Assembly: GCA_963825405.1 (NCBI GenBank)
Contig: CAWGTB010000001.1
Coordinates: 558,001-622,000, forward strand
Source of the DNA: JACPNO01 sp963825405
Lineage (GTDB): Bacteria; Acidobacteriota; Terriglobia; Bryobacterales; Bryobacteraceae
Direction: 5' to 3'
Length of the DNA stretch: 64,000 bases
Numbering within the stretch: the stretch's first letter is position 1; the number at the start of each line of letters is the position of its first letter. The notes beneath the pieces were generated by a model that did not search any database, was not told the DNA's origin, and was given only the letters and a program-made list of their open reading frames with translations. The position numbers and the translations under genes were made by a program. Shown here piece after piece: positions 18,634-26,427 of the stretch.

Positions 18634-19489
18634 ATGGCGAACTACCTGCAGCGAATACTCACCGCCGGAGCGCAAATCCAGTCATCAGCGAAGCCGCCCG
18701 TTCCGGTTCCCGCCATCGTTCCATCCGCCGGCATCGGTTCATTAAATCTCGCGCCTCCTCCAATGCCTGCCGGCGAAATACGGCCGGTCGGCGAGGTGGG
18801 CGACGTGGCGGGCCGGATCTTTTCTCCGCCGCCAAAGCCCGCGGATCCTCCCGAACAAGCGGCTCGAGAAGAACACACCCGCGGTAACGGAGCCTTCGGT
18901 TGCGAAAACGTCCGCGCCGCCCCCAACTCATCGGCCCGTACCCTTGTCCGTCGCGATTGCACGGATGAGTTCCGGAACTCGCATCCGGGCGCCCAGAGCG
19001 CTTCGTCCGCCCTCGCTGAGACCGTTGCCGAGAACGCCGCTGAAAACGCCGCCGACGCCGGAGGCACCGCCGATGAGTTCACCCGCTATCGAAGCCACAA
19101 ATCTCATGGCGACTGCAGATACTCCTGTTGCAGCATTTGATACTCCCGTCGGGGAGCGCAGCGCCGTCGTCGAATTTAGACACAACCTGCCACGCGAAGC
19201 GACCTCTCGCCCGGCGCCTCAGCCGAAACCCGAAGCCTCGATGGGCACGCCGGAATTCCCGGCCATTCAAATCAAGCCCAGGCCGTCGCAATCGCCAGCC
19301 AGCCCGATTGCGGCGATCGAAGATCGCGGCACGTCAAGGCAGAGCCGGATCACGATCGGCAAAGTGGATGTGCAGGTGAATAATCACCAGCCGGCTCGTG
19401 CTCCGGTTGCGAACCGCACGCCGTCAGGCGGCGCGCGATCGAATTTTCTTGAGACTCGTCATCTGAGCCGTTTTCCACTGAGGCCTTGA
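18634..19489 (+). CDS. Proline-rich eCIS protein, frameshifted
   Basis: Two overlapping frames make one proline-rich, low-complexity protein of about 285 residues. The first frame starts MANYLQRILTAGAQI at 18634 and is good to about PEQAAREE. The second frame carries on from about TPAVTEPSVAKTSAPPP to the stop at 19489. The switch is at about 18875-18890. The C-terminal end, SRITIGKVDVQVNNHQPA, matches a conserved ending of proline-rich proteins found between the tube and the Pvc16-like gene in eCIS loci. Function is unknown; it could be a scaffold or part of a length ruler. No other ruler candidate is obvious here. Confidence 0.6.
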
Positions 19490-19499
19490 TGGGGCGCTT

Positions 19500-20954
19500 A
19501 TGAGCAGCGCGGCAATCAAGGACGTCACCAGAGGCTTGCAGGTGCTGCTTCTGAGCCAATTGGGCGCAGTAAGCTCGACGGCCCAGGTGAGCCTGCTGCC
19601 GCCCGGAGACGCGCTGCCAACCGGCCTCGGCGTGAACCTGTACTTGTACCGCATCATGGAAAGTCAGTTCACCAAGAACCAGCCCTGGCCGGGCGACCGC
19701 GCGACCGCACCCTCGACTTCGCCCGCGCTGGGACTGGATCTTTTCTATCTGGTGACTCCATTCGCGCCTGCTCCGGACCCGTCGACGTCTAATGGCGATG
19801 ATGCGCACACGATGCTCGGGGCCGCCATGCTGGCGTTCCACGAGAACCCCATTCTCAACAAGGTTCACATTAAGGGCTTCGACGCAGATACGGTGCTTTC
19901 GCCGGCGTTGTTGAACAGCTTCGAGCAGATCAAGATCCGGCTCACGACGACGAGCCTGGATGAGCTCTCCAAGATCTGGGCAACCATCAATCAGCCTTAT
20001 CGGCTCTCGGTTGCCTACGAAGTCTCTCTGGTGGAACTGACCCCGACTCTACCGCCTTCGGGCACCGGACCCGTGGTGCTTTCAACCGGGCTCAACATCG
20101 TGACCTGGACGCCTCCTCTGTTAAACAGCCTGTCGCAGGCGGCTGGGGCTCTGGCGCACATCGATGGGAGTGGGGCGGTCGTGGCAAATCTGCTGACGAT
20201 CGCGGGATCGGGATTGCTGCTGCCCGGGTTTGCTCCTCAAGTGCTTTTCGGCGGACAGGCGGTCACGGTCTCGAGCGCTCCACCGCCGGCAAGCAACGCT
20301 CTTACGTTTACGCTTCCGGAAACGGTCGATGCCGGGCCGAGCAATGACGTGCAAGTCTCGCTCAACGGCAAGACGAGCGCCCCGTTTCCTTTTGCGATTA
20401 CCCCATGGCTCTCCAGAATTACGCCGATTCGCACAGCGCTCGACGCCAGTGCGGGTCCTCCGGCGCCGCTGCTGGTTCTGGAGGGACAGGGGCTGACGAC
20501 GGCTCCGCAAGCGGTCCGGCTCGACGGTCCGGGCGGAACGACGAACATCACTGCATTTGCCGGAGCACCGAGCGATCAGGAGGTGAAGGTAACTCTTCCG
20601 GCTGCGCTGCAGAACGGGTTTTACGACGTTCGTGTTGTGCTGGCGAGTCCGGGAAATCAGACGACGAACGTACGACAGCTCCAGGTGATTCCGCTGCTTG
20701 CCAGCCCGATCGGCCTGGCGATCGTGACTGCGACCGGCGGCACGCAGGTACATCAGCTCACGATGAATGGCGCGCGCCTCAACGGCGCCGACGTTCGCGT
20801 ACTGGTCGATGGCGAGGCGCATTTCGCCGGCGCAAATGCCAATGCCAATCAACTGGTCTTCTCGCTGGGACGAAAGCTCGACTCGGGCGAGCACACGGTT
20901 GCGCTAGTAGCCGACGGGAATGCATCGCACAGCGTCGATCTGGAGGTTTCGTAG
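19500..20954 (+). CDS. Pvc16/Afp16-family protein (DUF4255 N-terminal), eCIS tube-terminating cap
   Basis: Family of the terminator that caps the distal end of the tube and sheath. Residues 1-185 match the DUF4255/Pvc16 N-terminal domain: AAIKDVTRGLQVLLLSQL, LGVNLYLYRIMES, LDLFYLVTPF, and LDELSKIWATINQPYRLSVAYEVS. The remaining 300 residues form two or three IPT/Ig-like beta units (PLLVLEGQGLTT, GGTQVHQLTMNGARLNGADV), making it longer than plain Afp16. The stop overlaps the GTG of the ATPase by one base. Confidence 0.88.
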   Translation: MSSAAIKDVTRGLQVLLLSQLGAVSSTAQVSLLPPGDALPTGLGVNLYLYRIMESQFTKNQPWPGDRATAPSTSPALGLDLFYLVTPFAPAPDPSTSNGDDAHTMLGAAMLAFHENPILNKVHIKGFDADTVLSPALLNSFEQIKIRLTTTSLDELSKIWATINQPYRLSVAYEVSLVELTPTLPPSGTGPVVLSTGLNIVTWTPPLLNSLSQAAGALAHIDGSGAVVANLLTIAGSGLLLPGFAPQVLFGGQAVTVSSAPPPASNALTFTLPETVDAGPSNDVQVSLNGKTSAPFPFAITPWLSRITPIRTALDASAGPPAPLLVLEGQGLTTAPQAVRLDGPGGTTNITAFAGAPSDQEVKVTLPAALQNGFYDVRVVLASPGNQTTNVRQLQVIPLLASPIGLAIVTATGGTQVHQLTMNGARLNGADVRVLVDGEAHFAGANANANQLVFSLGRKLDSGEHTVALVADGNASHSVDLEVS

Positions 20955-22891
20955 TGATTCCGGCAGAGGCGGCGAATCGGCTTGAGATCAATCAGCGGGG
21001 CCTGACCGCGGCGATCGCAGAGCTGCGCGTCATTCTGGAACAGCACGCGGCCGGAAAAGGAGCGGGTGAAATCGCGCGCGTACCCGATCCGCCGCAGTTG
21101 CAAGGGCTATCTACCGCTTTCGGATTGTCAAGATTCGAGCGAGCCGTTTTGTTGCTCTGCGCCGCGATCGAGCTGGATTCCGCTTTTGCGGGCCTTTGTG
21201 GAATGGCCCAAGGTGACGCGTCGCGAACGCATCCAACGTTCAGCCTGGCGCTGGCGGTGTTCGATGAAGCGCATTGGAGCGCGCTGAATCCGGGGGCGCC
21301 CCTGCGGCGCTGGCGGTTGATTGAGGTGCAGAATCAAGCGGGAACTCCGCTTACGACAAGTCCGCTACGAATCGACGAACGAATTCTCCATTACCTGGCG
21401 GGAGTCCACTACCAGGATGAGCGCCTGGCGGGTATCATCCATGCCGTTGTTTCGACCGAGGAACTCGTGCCATCGCACGGCATGCTGGTGGACACTATCG
21501 GGAAAATATGGAGCCGCACGGATGCGGTGCTGCCGGTCATTCAACTCTGCCGCGGCGACGAAGTTAGCAAGCAATCAATTGCGGCCGCGAGCGCAAGCGC
21601 GGCAGGTCTTCGACTTTACGCACTTCCGGCCGGCCAGATTCCCGGCGGTGCGGTAGAGCTCGAGAGTTTCCTGCGCTTGTGGGAGCGCGAATCCGTGCTC
21701 AGCTCCTGCGCACTGTTTGTCGAGGCGGATGCAATCGATCGCAGTGATGTAAGAATCGTCGAGCAGGTTTCGCGCCTGCTGGAACTGCTGCACGGTCCCG
21801 TGTTTCTAAGCACGCGCGACCGCTGGCGGCCATTGCGGCGCGCCGTGAGGACACTTGACGTCGGCAAACCCACAACTGAAGAGCAAGGCAATGTCTGGCA
21901 GACGAGCTTGGGCGGCGCAACGGCGGGGGTCAACGGACACGTCGCTGATTTAGTATCGCAATTCAATCTGACCGTACCCGCGATTCATGCATCGGTTGCA
22001 GAGGCTCGGGAATCAGGCGCCGACGAGAAAACGTTGATGCGCGCTCTTTGGGACGCTGGCCGCGCGCAGGCGCGACCCAGGATGGACGACCTGGCGGAAC
22101 GAATCGAGACCAAGGCAGATTGGGAGGCGCTAGTCCTGCCCGCGGCCGAGAAATCGATGCTGCGGACGATCGGTTCCCACGTACGCAACCGATCAACGGT
22201 GTATACCGCCTGGGGCTTTGGCGCGGTGAGCAGCCGCGGGCTCGGAATTAGCGCCTTGTTTGCGGGCGCCAGTGGTACCGGAAAGACGATGGCCGCCGAG
22301 GTGCTCGCCAACGAGCTGATGCTGGATTTATACCGCATCGACTTATCGGGAGTGGTCAGCAAGTACATCGGTGAGACCGAGAAAAATCTACGGCGCGTGT
22401 TCGACGCTGCCGAAGATGGCGGCGCTATTTTGTTTTTCGACGAGGCCGATGCCTTGTTCGGCAAGCGCAGTGAGGTGAAGGATAGCCATGACCGCTATGC
22501 CAACATCGAAATCAATTATCTGTTGCAGCGGATGGAATCGTACCGCGGGCTGGCGGTTCTGGCGACCAACATGAAGAGCGCGCTCGATCCGGCGTTCCTG
22601 CGGCGAATCCGTTTTGTGGTGACTTTTCCTTTTCCCGAAATGGCCCAGCGTGCCGATATCTGGCGGCGTGTCTTTCCGGGCAGTACCCCGACCGAGGGAC
22701 TGGATCACGACAAGCTGGCCCGGTTGGGGGTCGCGGGTGGGAACATTCGCAACATCGCTCTCAATGCCGCATTCCTGGCTGCCGAAGCCGGAGAGCCGGT
22801 CCGCATGCACCACCTGGCGCACGCCGCGCGTAGCGAATTCGCAAAAATCGAAAAGCCACTGCCGGAGAGCGAAGTGGGAGGGTGGATCTGA
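20954..22891 (+). CDS. eCIS AAA+ ATPase (Pvc15/Afp15 family)
   Basis: AAA+ ATPase of 645 residues whose relatives are needed for particle assembly or cargo loading. The open frame begins further upstream inside the preceding gene, so I start at the GTG at 20954, which overlaps the previous stop. The N-terminal 420 residues are a helical family-specific region (FGLSRFERAVLLLCAAIELD). The AAA+ core has Walker A GASGTGKTMAAE (about 438), Walker B ILFFDEADALFGKR (about 492), an RRIRFVVTFPFP arginine-finger region and sensor 2 segments. It is followed after one base by a small gene. Confidence 0.93.
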   Translation: MIPAEAANRLEINQRGLTAAIAELRVILEQHAAGKGAGEIARVPDPPQLQGLSTAFGLSRFERAVLLLCAAIELDSAFAGLCGMAQGDASRTHPTFSLALAVFDEAHWSALNPGAPLRRWRLIEVQNQAGTPLTTSPLRIDERILHYLAGVHYQDERLAGIIHAVVSTEELVPSHGMLVDTIGKIWSRTDAVLPVIQLCRGDEVSKQSIAAASASAAGLRLYALPAGQIPGGAVELESFLRLWERESVLSSCALFVEADAIDRSDVRIVEQVSRLLELLHGPVFLSTRDRWRPLRRAVRTLDVGKPTTEEQGNVWQTSLGGATAGVNGHVADLVSQFNLTVPAIHASVAEARESGADEKTLMRALWDAGRAQARPRMDDLAERIETKADWEALVLPAAEKSMLRTIGSHVRNRSTVYTAWGFGAVSSRGLGISALFAGASGTGKTMAAEVLANELMLDLYRIDLSGVVSKYIGETEKNLRRVFDAAEDGGAILFFDEADALFGKRSEVKDSHDRYANIEINYLLQRMESYRGLAVLATNMKSALDPAFLRRIRFVVTFPFPEMAQRADIWRRVFPGSTPTEGLDHDKLARLGVAGGNIRNIALNAAFLAAEAGEPVRMHHLAHAARSEFAKIEKPLPESEVGGWI

Positions 22892-22892
22892 A

Positions 22893-23168
22893 ATGCTTGA
22901 TTTGAAAATCGAACGCCTGCAGATTGCTGTCAACGACGCCGCGGGGCATGAGCATCGGATCGGCGGAATCGCGGAACGAGCGGCTGCGCTATTCGCGGAG
23001 CAAATCGACATCCGTTATGGCGGCGGACGATCGTATTCGTCGCGAAGCATCGGCAGTGTGGGCGGGCAGCCGGTTAGCCTCGATCTGAATCGCACCAGCG
23101 ACGAACAGGCGGCCCGCAGCATTGCCAGAGCCTGGCTGGATGCTCTGGCATTGAGGTTGAAACAGTGA
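22893..23168 (+). CDS. Small conserved eCIS protein of unknown function
   Basis: A 91-residue protein beginning MLDLKIERLQIAVNDAAGHE, one base after the ATPase stop. It is amphipathic, with a helix (GGIAERAAALFAEQI) and a polar middle (YGGGRSYSSRSIGS) ending in a second helix. Small proteins of this kind are usual right after the eCIS ATPase gene. I cannot assign a structural role; an ATPase cofactor or a chaperone are options. Confidence 0.75.
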   Translation: MLDLKIERLQIAVNDAAGHEHRIGGIAERAAALFAEQIDIRYGGGRSYSSRSIGSVGGQPVSLDLNRTSDEQAARSIARAWLDALALRLKQ

Positions 23169-23178
23169 GGACTTACTC

Positions 23179-23835
23179 ATGGCGGCATTAAAAGGCGCGT
23201 TTCTCAGTTTTGGCGCGGGATTGCTCGGGGCGCTGCCGAATATCGTTGTGTTTCAATTCAACCCGACGCAAGTGACGCGCACGCCGTCGCTGCCGCAACC
23301 TCTGCCGCCGATGGACAGTTCGGGCAGCACCGATGCGTTGCAACAGTCCAGCTTGCCGGGTGAGACGATCAGCTTCTCATTGCGCCTGGATGCCAACGAG
23401 CTGCTCGCGCAGGGCAATCCAATCGCTGCCGCGAACGGGATACTGCCGACCCTATCGGCGCTTGAGCTATTGATGGTGCCGCAAAGCGCGATGCAGATTA
23501 ACCTGGCCAGCCTGGTGAAGGGCAGCGCTGCGCCGTTCCAACTGCCGCCCAACAAGCTGCCGACGGTTCTCTTTTTCTGGGGACCCTTTCGCATCGTGCC
23601 GGTCGTAATCACGAGCATGACGATCACGGAGACGGAGTACGACACGCTGCTTAATCCGGTGAGAGCCGACGTTTCGGTCGGCTTACAAGTACTCATTCCG
23701 TCACAACTGGCCGGCGACACGATCGCCAACGGAGCTTACAAGTATTCGCAAGGAGTGAAAGAAGTGATGGCGGCTCTCAATGCAGCGAACGCCGTACAGT
23801 TCGGCGTGAGCTCCGCCATCTCGTTCTCAATGTAA
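23179..23835 (+). CDS. eCIS tube adaptor (CIS tube/Afp7 N-terminal domain)
   Basis: A 218-residue tube-adaptor protein that joins the inner tube to the spike hub, as the Afp7 N-terminal half does. Signature pieces are NIVVFQFNPTQVTRT near residue 22, the polar ETISFSLRLDANELL strand, LPTVLFFWGPFRIVPVVI and EYDTLLNPVRADVSVGLQVL. The LysM-like protein that Afp7 carries at its C terminus is a separate gene here, six bases downstream. Confidence 0.85.
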   Translation: MAALKGAFLSFGAGLLGALPNIVVFQFNPTQVTRTPSLPQPLPPMDSSGSTDALQQSSLPGETISFSLRLDANELLAQGNPIAAANGILPTLSALELLMVPQSAMQINLASLVKGSAAPFQLPPNKLPTVLFFWGPFRIVPVVITSMTITETEYDTLLNPVRADVSVGLQVLIPSQLAGDTIANGAYKYSQGVKEVMAALNAANAVQFGVSSAISFSM

Positions 23836-23840
23836 CGATC

Positions 23841-24116
23841 ATGATTTTCAAAGGCAGCCGTTATCAGAACGTGAGCAGTTATCAAGTCACCCTGAACGGG
23901 CGCCAGGTCAGCGCGCTCAGGATTCGATTCATTCCCTCGACGCCGGCGGGGTTTTATCACACGTTCACGGCGGATGAGCGGCTCGACATCCTGGCTTACC
24001 GGTTCTATCGCAATCCGGAAAAGTTCTGGCTGATCGCCGATGCCAATACGGAAATGGATCCGGAGGACCTGTTGGAGCCGGGCCGGCAGTTATTGATTCC
24101 TCCGGACAAGACCTGA
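23841..24116 (+). CDS. LysM-domain tail protein (Afp7 C-terminal / T4 gp53-like)
   Basis: A 91-residue protein with a single LysM-like fold: YHTFTADERLDILAYRFYRN, KFWLIADANTEMDPEDL, and GRQLLIPP. In contractile systems this type clamps the tube adaptor to the spike and the baseplate wedges. It is tightly packed between the tube adaptor and the hub (gap of two bases to the hub ATG), supporting the view that it is the detached LysM half of an Afp7-like protein. Confidence 0.85.
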   Translation: MIFKGSRYQNVSSYQVTLNGRQVSALRIRFIPSTPAGFYHTFTADERLDILAYRFYRNPEKFWLIADANTEMDPEDLLEPGRQLLIPPDKT

Positions 24117-24118
24117 AG

Positions 24119-25309
24119 ATGGCCAACAAGGCATATCAAATCTTTTTTGGAGGCGAAGCGGTCGATAACGATTTTTATGGAGACGTCGTGTCATTGACGG
24201 TTGAAGAGAGCGTCTCGGCGCCGGGCATTTTCACTCTGCAAATGATCAGCAGAATGCAGGAAGACGGCTCCTGGGGATATCTGGAGGACGACCGTTTTGC
24301 TTTGTACAACAAGGTCGCGATCAAGGTCGGCTTCACGGGTGGCGGCGGATTATTAGGAACGATCGGTGGTTTATTCGGCGCTGGCGACAGCAACAGCGGT
24401 CTTGCCACTGTGTTCGACGGATATATCACGGCGATGGACCTCAACCTCGGCAGCACGCCCGCAACCACATTCGTCGAAGTCAGCGGCATGGACACCAGTG
24501 TGCTGATGAGCCTGGAAGAAAAGATCGCTCCGTGGCCGAACATGGCCGACAGCGATATCGTGCAGCAAATTTTGGGTGATTACGGCGTGCAAGTGACCGC
24601 CGATACCACCTCCACCGTTCATCAGGATAGCGACACGACTATTTTGCAGCGCTCGACCGACATCCAATTCGTGCGCGAACTGGCGCGGAAAAACGGCTTG
24701 GAATTTTACTTTGAGACGGACGACCAGACCGGCAACGTCACCGGCTTCTTTCAAGCGCCCCAACTCGACGCAACGCCGCAACCGGACCTAACCATCCAAC
24801 TCGGCGACCAAAGCAACCTCAAAAGTTTTTCCGTCCACTTATCCGGACAGCGGCCTCTTACCGTGAAGACCCAACAGATGGACATAAAGTCCAACAGCGC
24901 AAATGTGGCGCAGGTGAGCGATATCGCTTTGGCGGCGCTCGGCGAGAAGGATGCCAGCACGTTGATCGGTGGCGCGATTGGCAGCCTGGTGACGCCTAAG
25001 GATGCGCCTGTGCAGATGCTGGTTTTGGGAACGCCTACCAGCGATGCCACCGAGCTGACGACCATTGCCCAGGCCGTCCGCGACGAAGCCGGATGGCTGA
25101 TCACGGCGACCGGCGAAGTCAACAGCGATGCATACCAGGCAGTGCTGCGGCCGCGCCGGCTGGTGCTGGTCAAAGGAGCGGGTAATTCCTTCAGCGGAAA
25201 ATATTACGTCACCAAGGTAGTGCATGAAATCAGCGTGGACGGAAACTATTCACAGAAATTCGAGGCGCGCCGCAATGCGCGAGACCTCGACGGAAGCGAA
25301 CAGGCCTGA
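24119..25309 (+). CDS. eCIS spike hub (phage late control D / VgrG N-terminal family)
   Basis: Hub protein of 396 residues forming the trimeric base of the central spike. The typical run of hub strands is visible: KAYQIFFGGEAVDNDFYGDV, FDGYITAMDLNLGSTP, and MDTSVLMSLEEKIAPWPNM. The family's TILQRSTDIQFVRELARKNG and EFYFETDD pattern lies near residue 180. The C-terminal part ends GKYYVTKVVHEISVDGNYSQ. It corresponds to the first half of VgrG or Afp8; the tip half is encoded by the next gene. Confidence 0.93.
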   Translation: MANKAYQIFFGGEAVDNDFYGDVVSLTVEESVSAPGIFTLQMISRMQEDGSWGYLEDDRFALYNKVAIKVGFTGGGGLLGTIGGLFGAGDSNSGLATVFDGYITAMDLNLGSTPATTFVEVSGMDTSVLMSLEEKIAPWPNMADSDIVQQILGDYGVQVTADTTSTVHQDSDTTILQRSTDIQFVRELARKNGLEFYFETDDQTGNVTGFFQAPQLDATPQPDLTIQLGDQSNLKSFSVHLSGQRPLTVKTQQMDIKSNSANVAQVSDIALAALGEKDASTLIGGAIGSLVTPKDAPVQMLVLGTPTSDATELTTIAQAVRDEAGWLITATGEVNSDAYQAVLRPRRLVLVKGAGNSFSGKYYVTKVVHEISVDGNYSQKFEARRNARDLDGSEQA

Positions 25310-25314
25310 ACGCA

Positions 25315-26010
25315 ATGAATCCAACCGAAGAAATTCTGGCGCGCTTGATTGAACGGGTCGAAAGCCGCTACTTCGGTAAGTATCGCGGGCACGTTACCGA
25401 CAACAACGATCCCGACGATCTGGGCCGGGTCAAGGCCAAGGTGCCGAGGGCTCTGGGGGATGTCGAGACCGGTTGGGCCCTGCCGGCGTTTGCTTATGGC
25501 GGCGCATCGGAGCAGGGGTTGTTCGCTGTGCCGGATGTGGGCGCGGGCGTGTGGATCGAGTTTGAAGGCGGTGATCTCAGCTATCCGATATGGGCAGGTA
25601 CATGGTATGCGCCAGGCGATATTCCGGAGTCGGCGAAACCGGCGCAGAAAGTGTTGAAGACGAAAAGCGGCCACAAGCTGGTGTTCGACGACGACGGCGG
25701 CAGCGTTGAAATTACCGACAGTAACGGCAACACCATCAAGATGGACTCCAGCACGATCCATATCACGGCGGGGAACGCGACGAAGATTGTCGTCGACGCG
25801 CCGCAAATCGAGCTGGTCGACAGCGCGCAGCACCCACTGGTTTTCGGCGACTCTCTGCTGCAGTACTTAAACCAGGTGGTGCAAACGTATACGAGCCACA
25901 TGCATCCGGGTGAGATGGCGGGTCCCGTACCCGTTACGCCCGCGCCGCCGCAGCCGCCACTGATGCCGCCCCAGCCATCGCTGCTGTCGACGAAGGTGAA
26001 GACGGGCTGA
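25315..26010 (+). CDS. Phage baseplate assembly protein V-like spike (gpV/VgrG C-terminal family)
   Basis: A 231-residue spike protein. An OB-fold gp5-type domain (YRGHVTDNNDPDDLGRVKAK, ETGWALPAFAYGG, GVWIEFEGGDLSYPIWAG) is followed by a short repetitive beta-helix (KLVFDDDGGSVEITDSNG, IKMDSSTIHITAGNATKIVV). The end has paired histidines in SHMHPGEMAG and the proline-rich tail PVTPAPPQPPLMPPQP. No separate PAAR gene was found, so the spike may lack a metal-capped tip or use this tail. Five bases separate it from the hub gene. Confidence 0.92.
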   Translation: MNPTEEILARLIERVESRYFGKYRGHVTDNNDPDDLGRVKAKVPRALGDVETGWALPAFAYGGASEQGLFAVPDVGAGVWIEFEGGDLSYPIWAGTWYAPGDIPESAKPAQKVLKTKSGHKLVFDDDGGSVEITDSNGNTIKMDSSTIHITAGNATKIVVDAPQIELVDSAQHPLVFGDSLLQYLNQVVQTYTSHMHPGEMAGPVPVTPAPPQPPLMPPQPSLLSTKVKTG

Positions 26011-26028
26011 GAAGAACCGGAGAATTTT

Positions 26029-26424
26029 ATGGCAGACCAGATTCAATCCGATCCTCGCGCGACGCGGTTTCTCGATTATCCGTACACGGCCGGCAGCACG
26101 GGTGCGCCGAACACCACCAGCCCTGATGACCATCTGCGCGATCTGATTCTGCAGCTGCTTTTCACCAATCCCGGCGAGCGCGTCAACCTGCCCGAATTCG
26201 GCGTAGGTGTGCAGCAGCTGGTCTTTGCGCCAAATAGCGATGCTCTTCGAACGAGCGCGCAATTCCTGATTTCGACGGGACTGCAGCGCTGGCTGGGCGA
26301 CCGGATCAACGTCAGTCAGGTTCTGGTGACCAGCGAGCCTGGCGAAGAAGAGACCGTCAACATCGAAATCGTATACACGCTGAATGCCACTCAGCAGCGG
26401 CAAAGCTTGCAGGTGCAGGTATAA
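26029..26424 (+). CDS. gp25/GPW-family baseplate wedge protein (Afp9-like)
   Basis: A 131-residue lysozyme-like wedge component that nucleates sheath assembly at the baseplate. Signature elements are HLRDLILQLLFTNPGERVNL, EFGVGVQQLVFAPN and ISTGLQRWLGDRINVSQV. Length and order before the gpJ-like genes match other contractile systems. RBS GGAGAA lies upstream of the ATG. Confidence 0.93.
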   Translation: MADQIQSDPRATRFLDYPYTAGSTGAPNTTSPDDHLRDLILQLLFTNPGERVNLPEFGVGVQQLVFAPNSDALRTSAQFLISTGLQRWLGDRINVSQVLVTSEPGEEETVNIEIVYTLNATQQRQSLQVQV

Positions 26425-26427
26425 ATC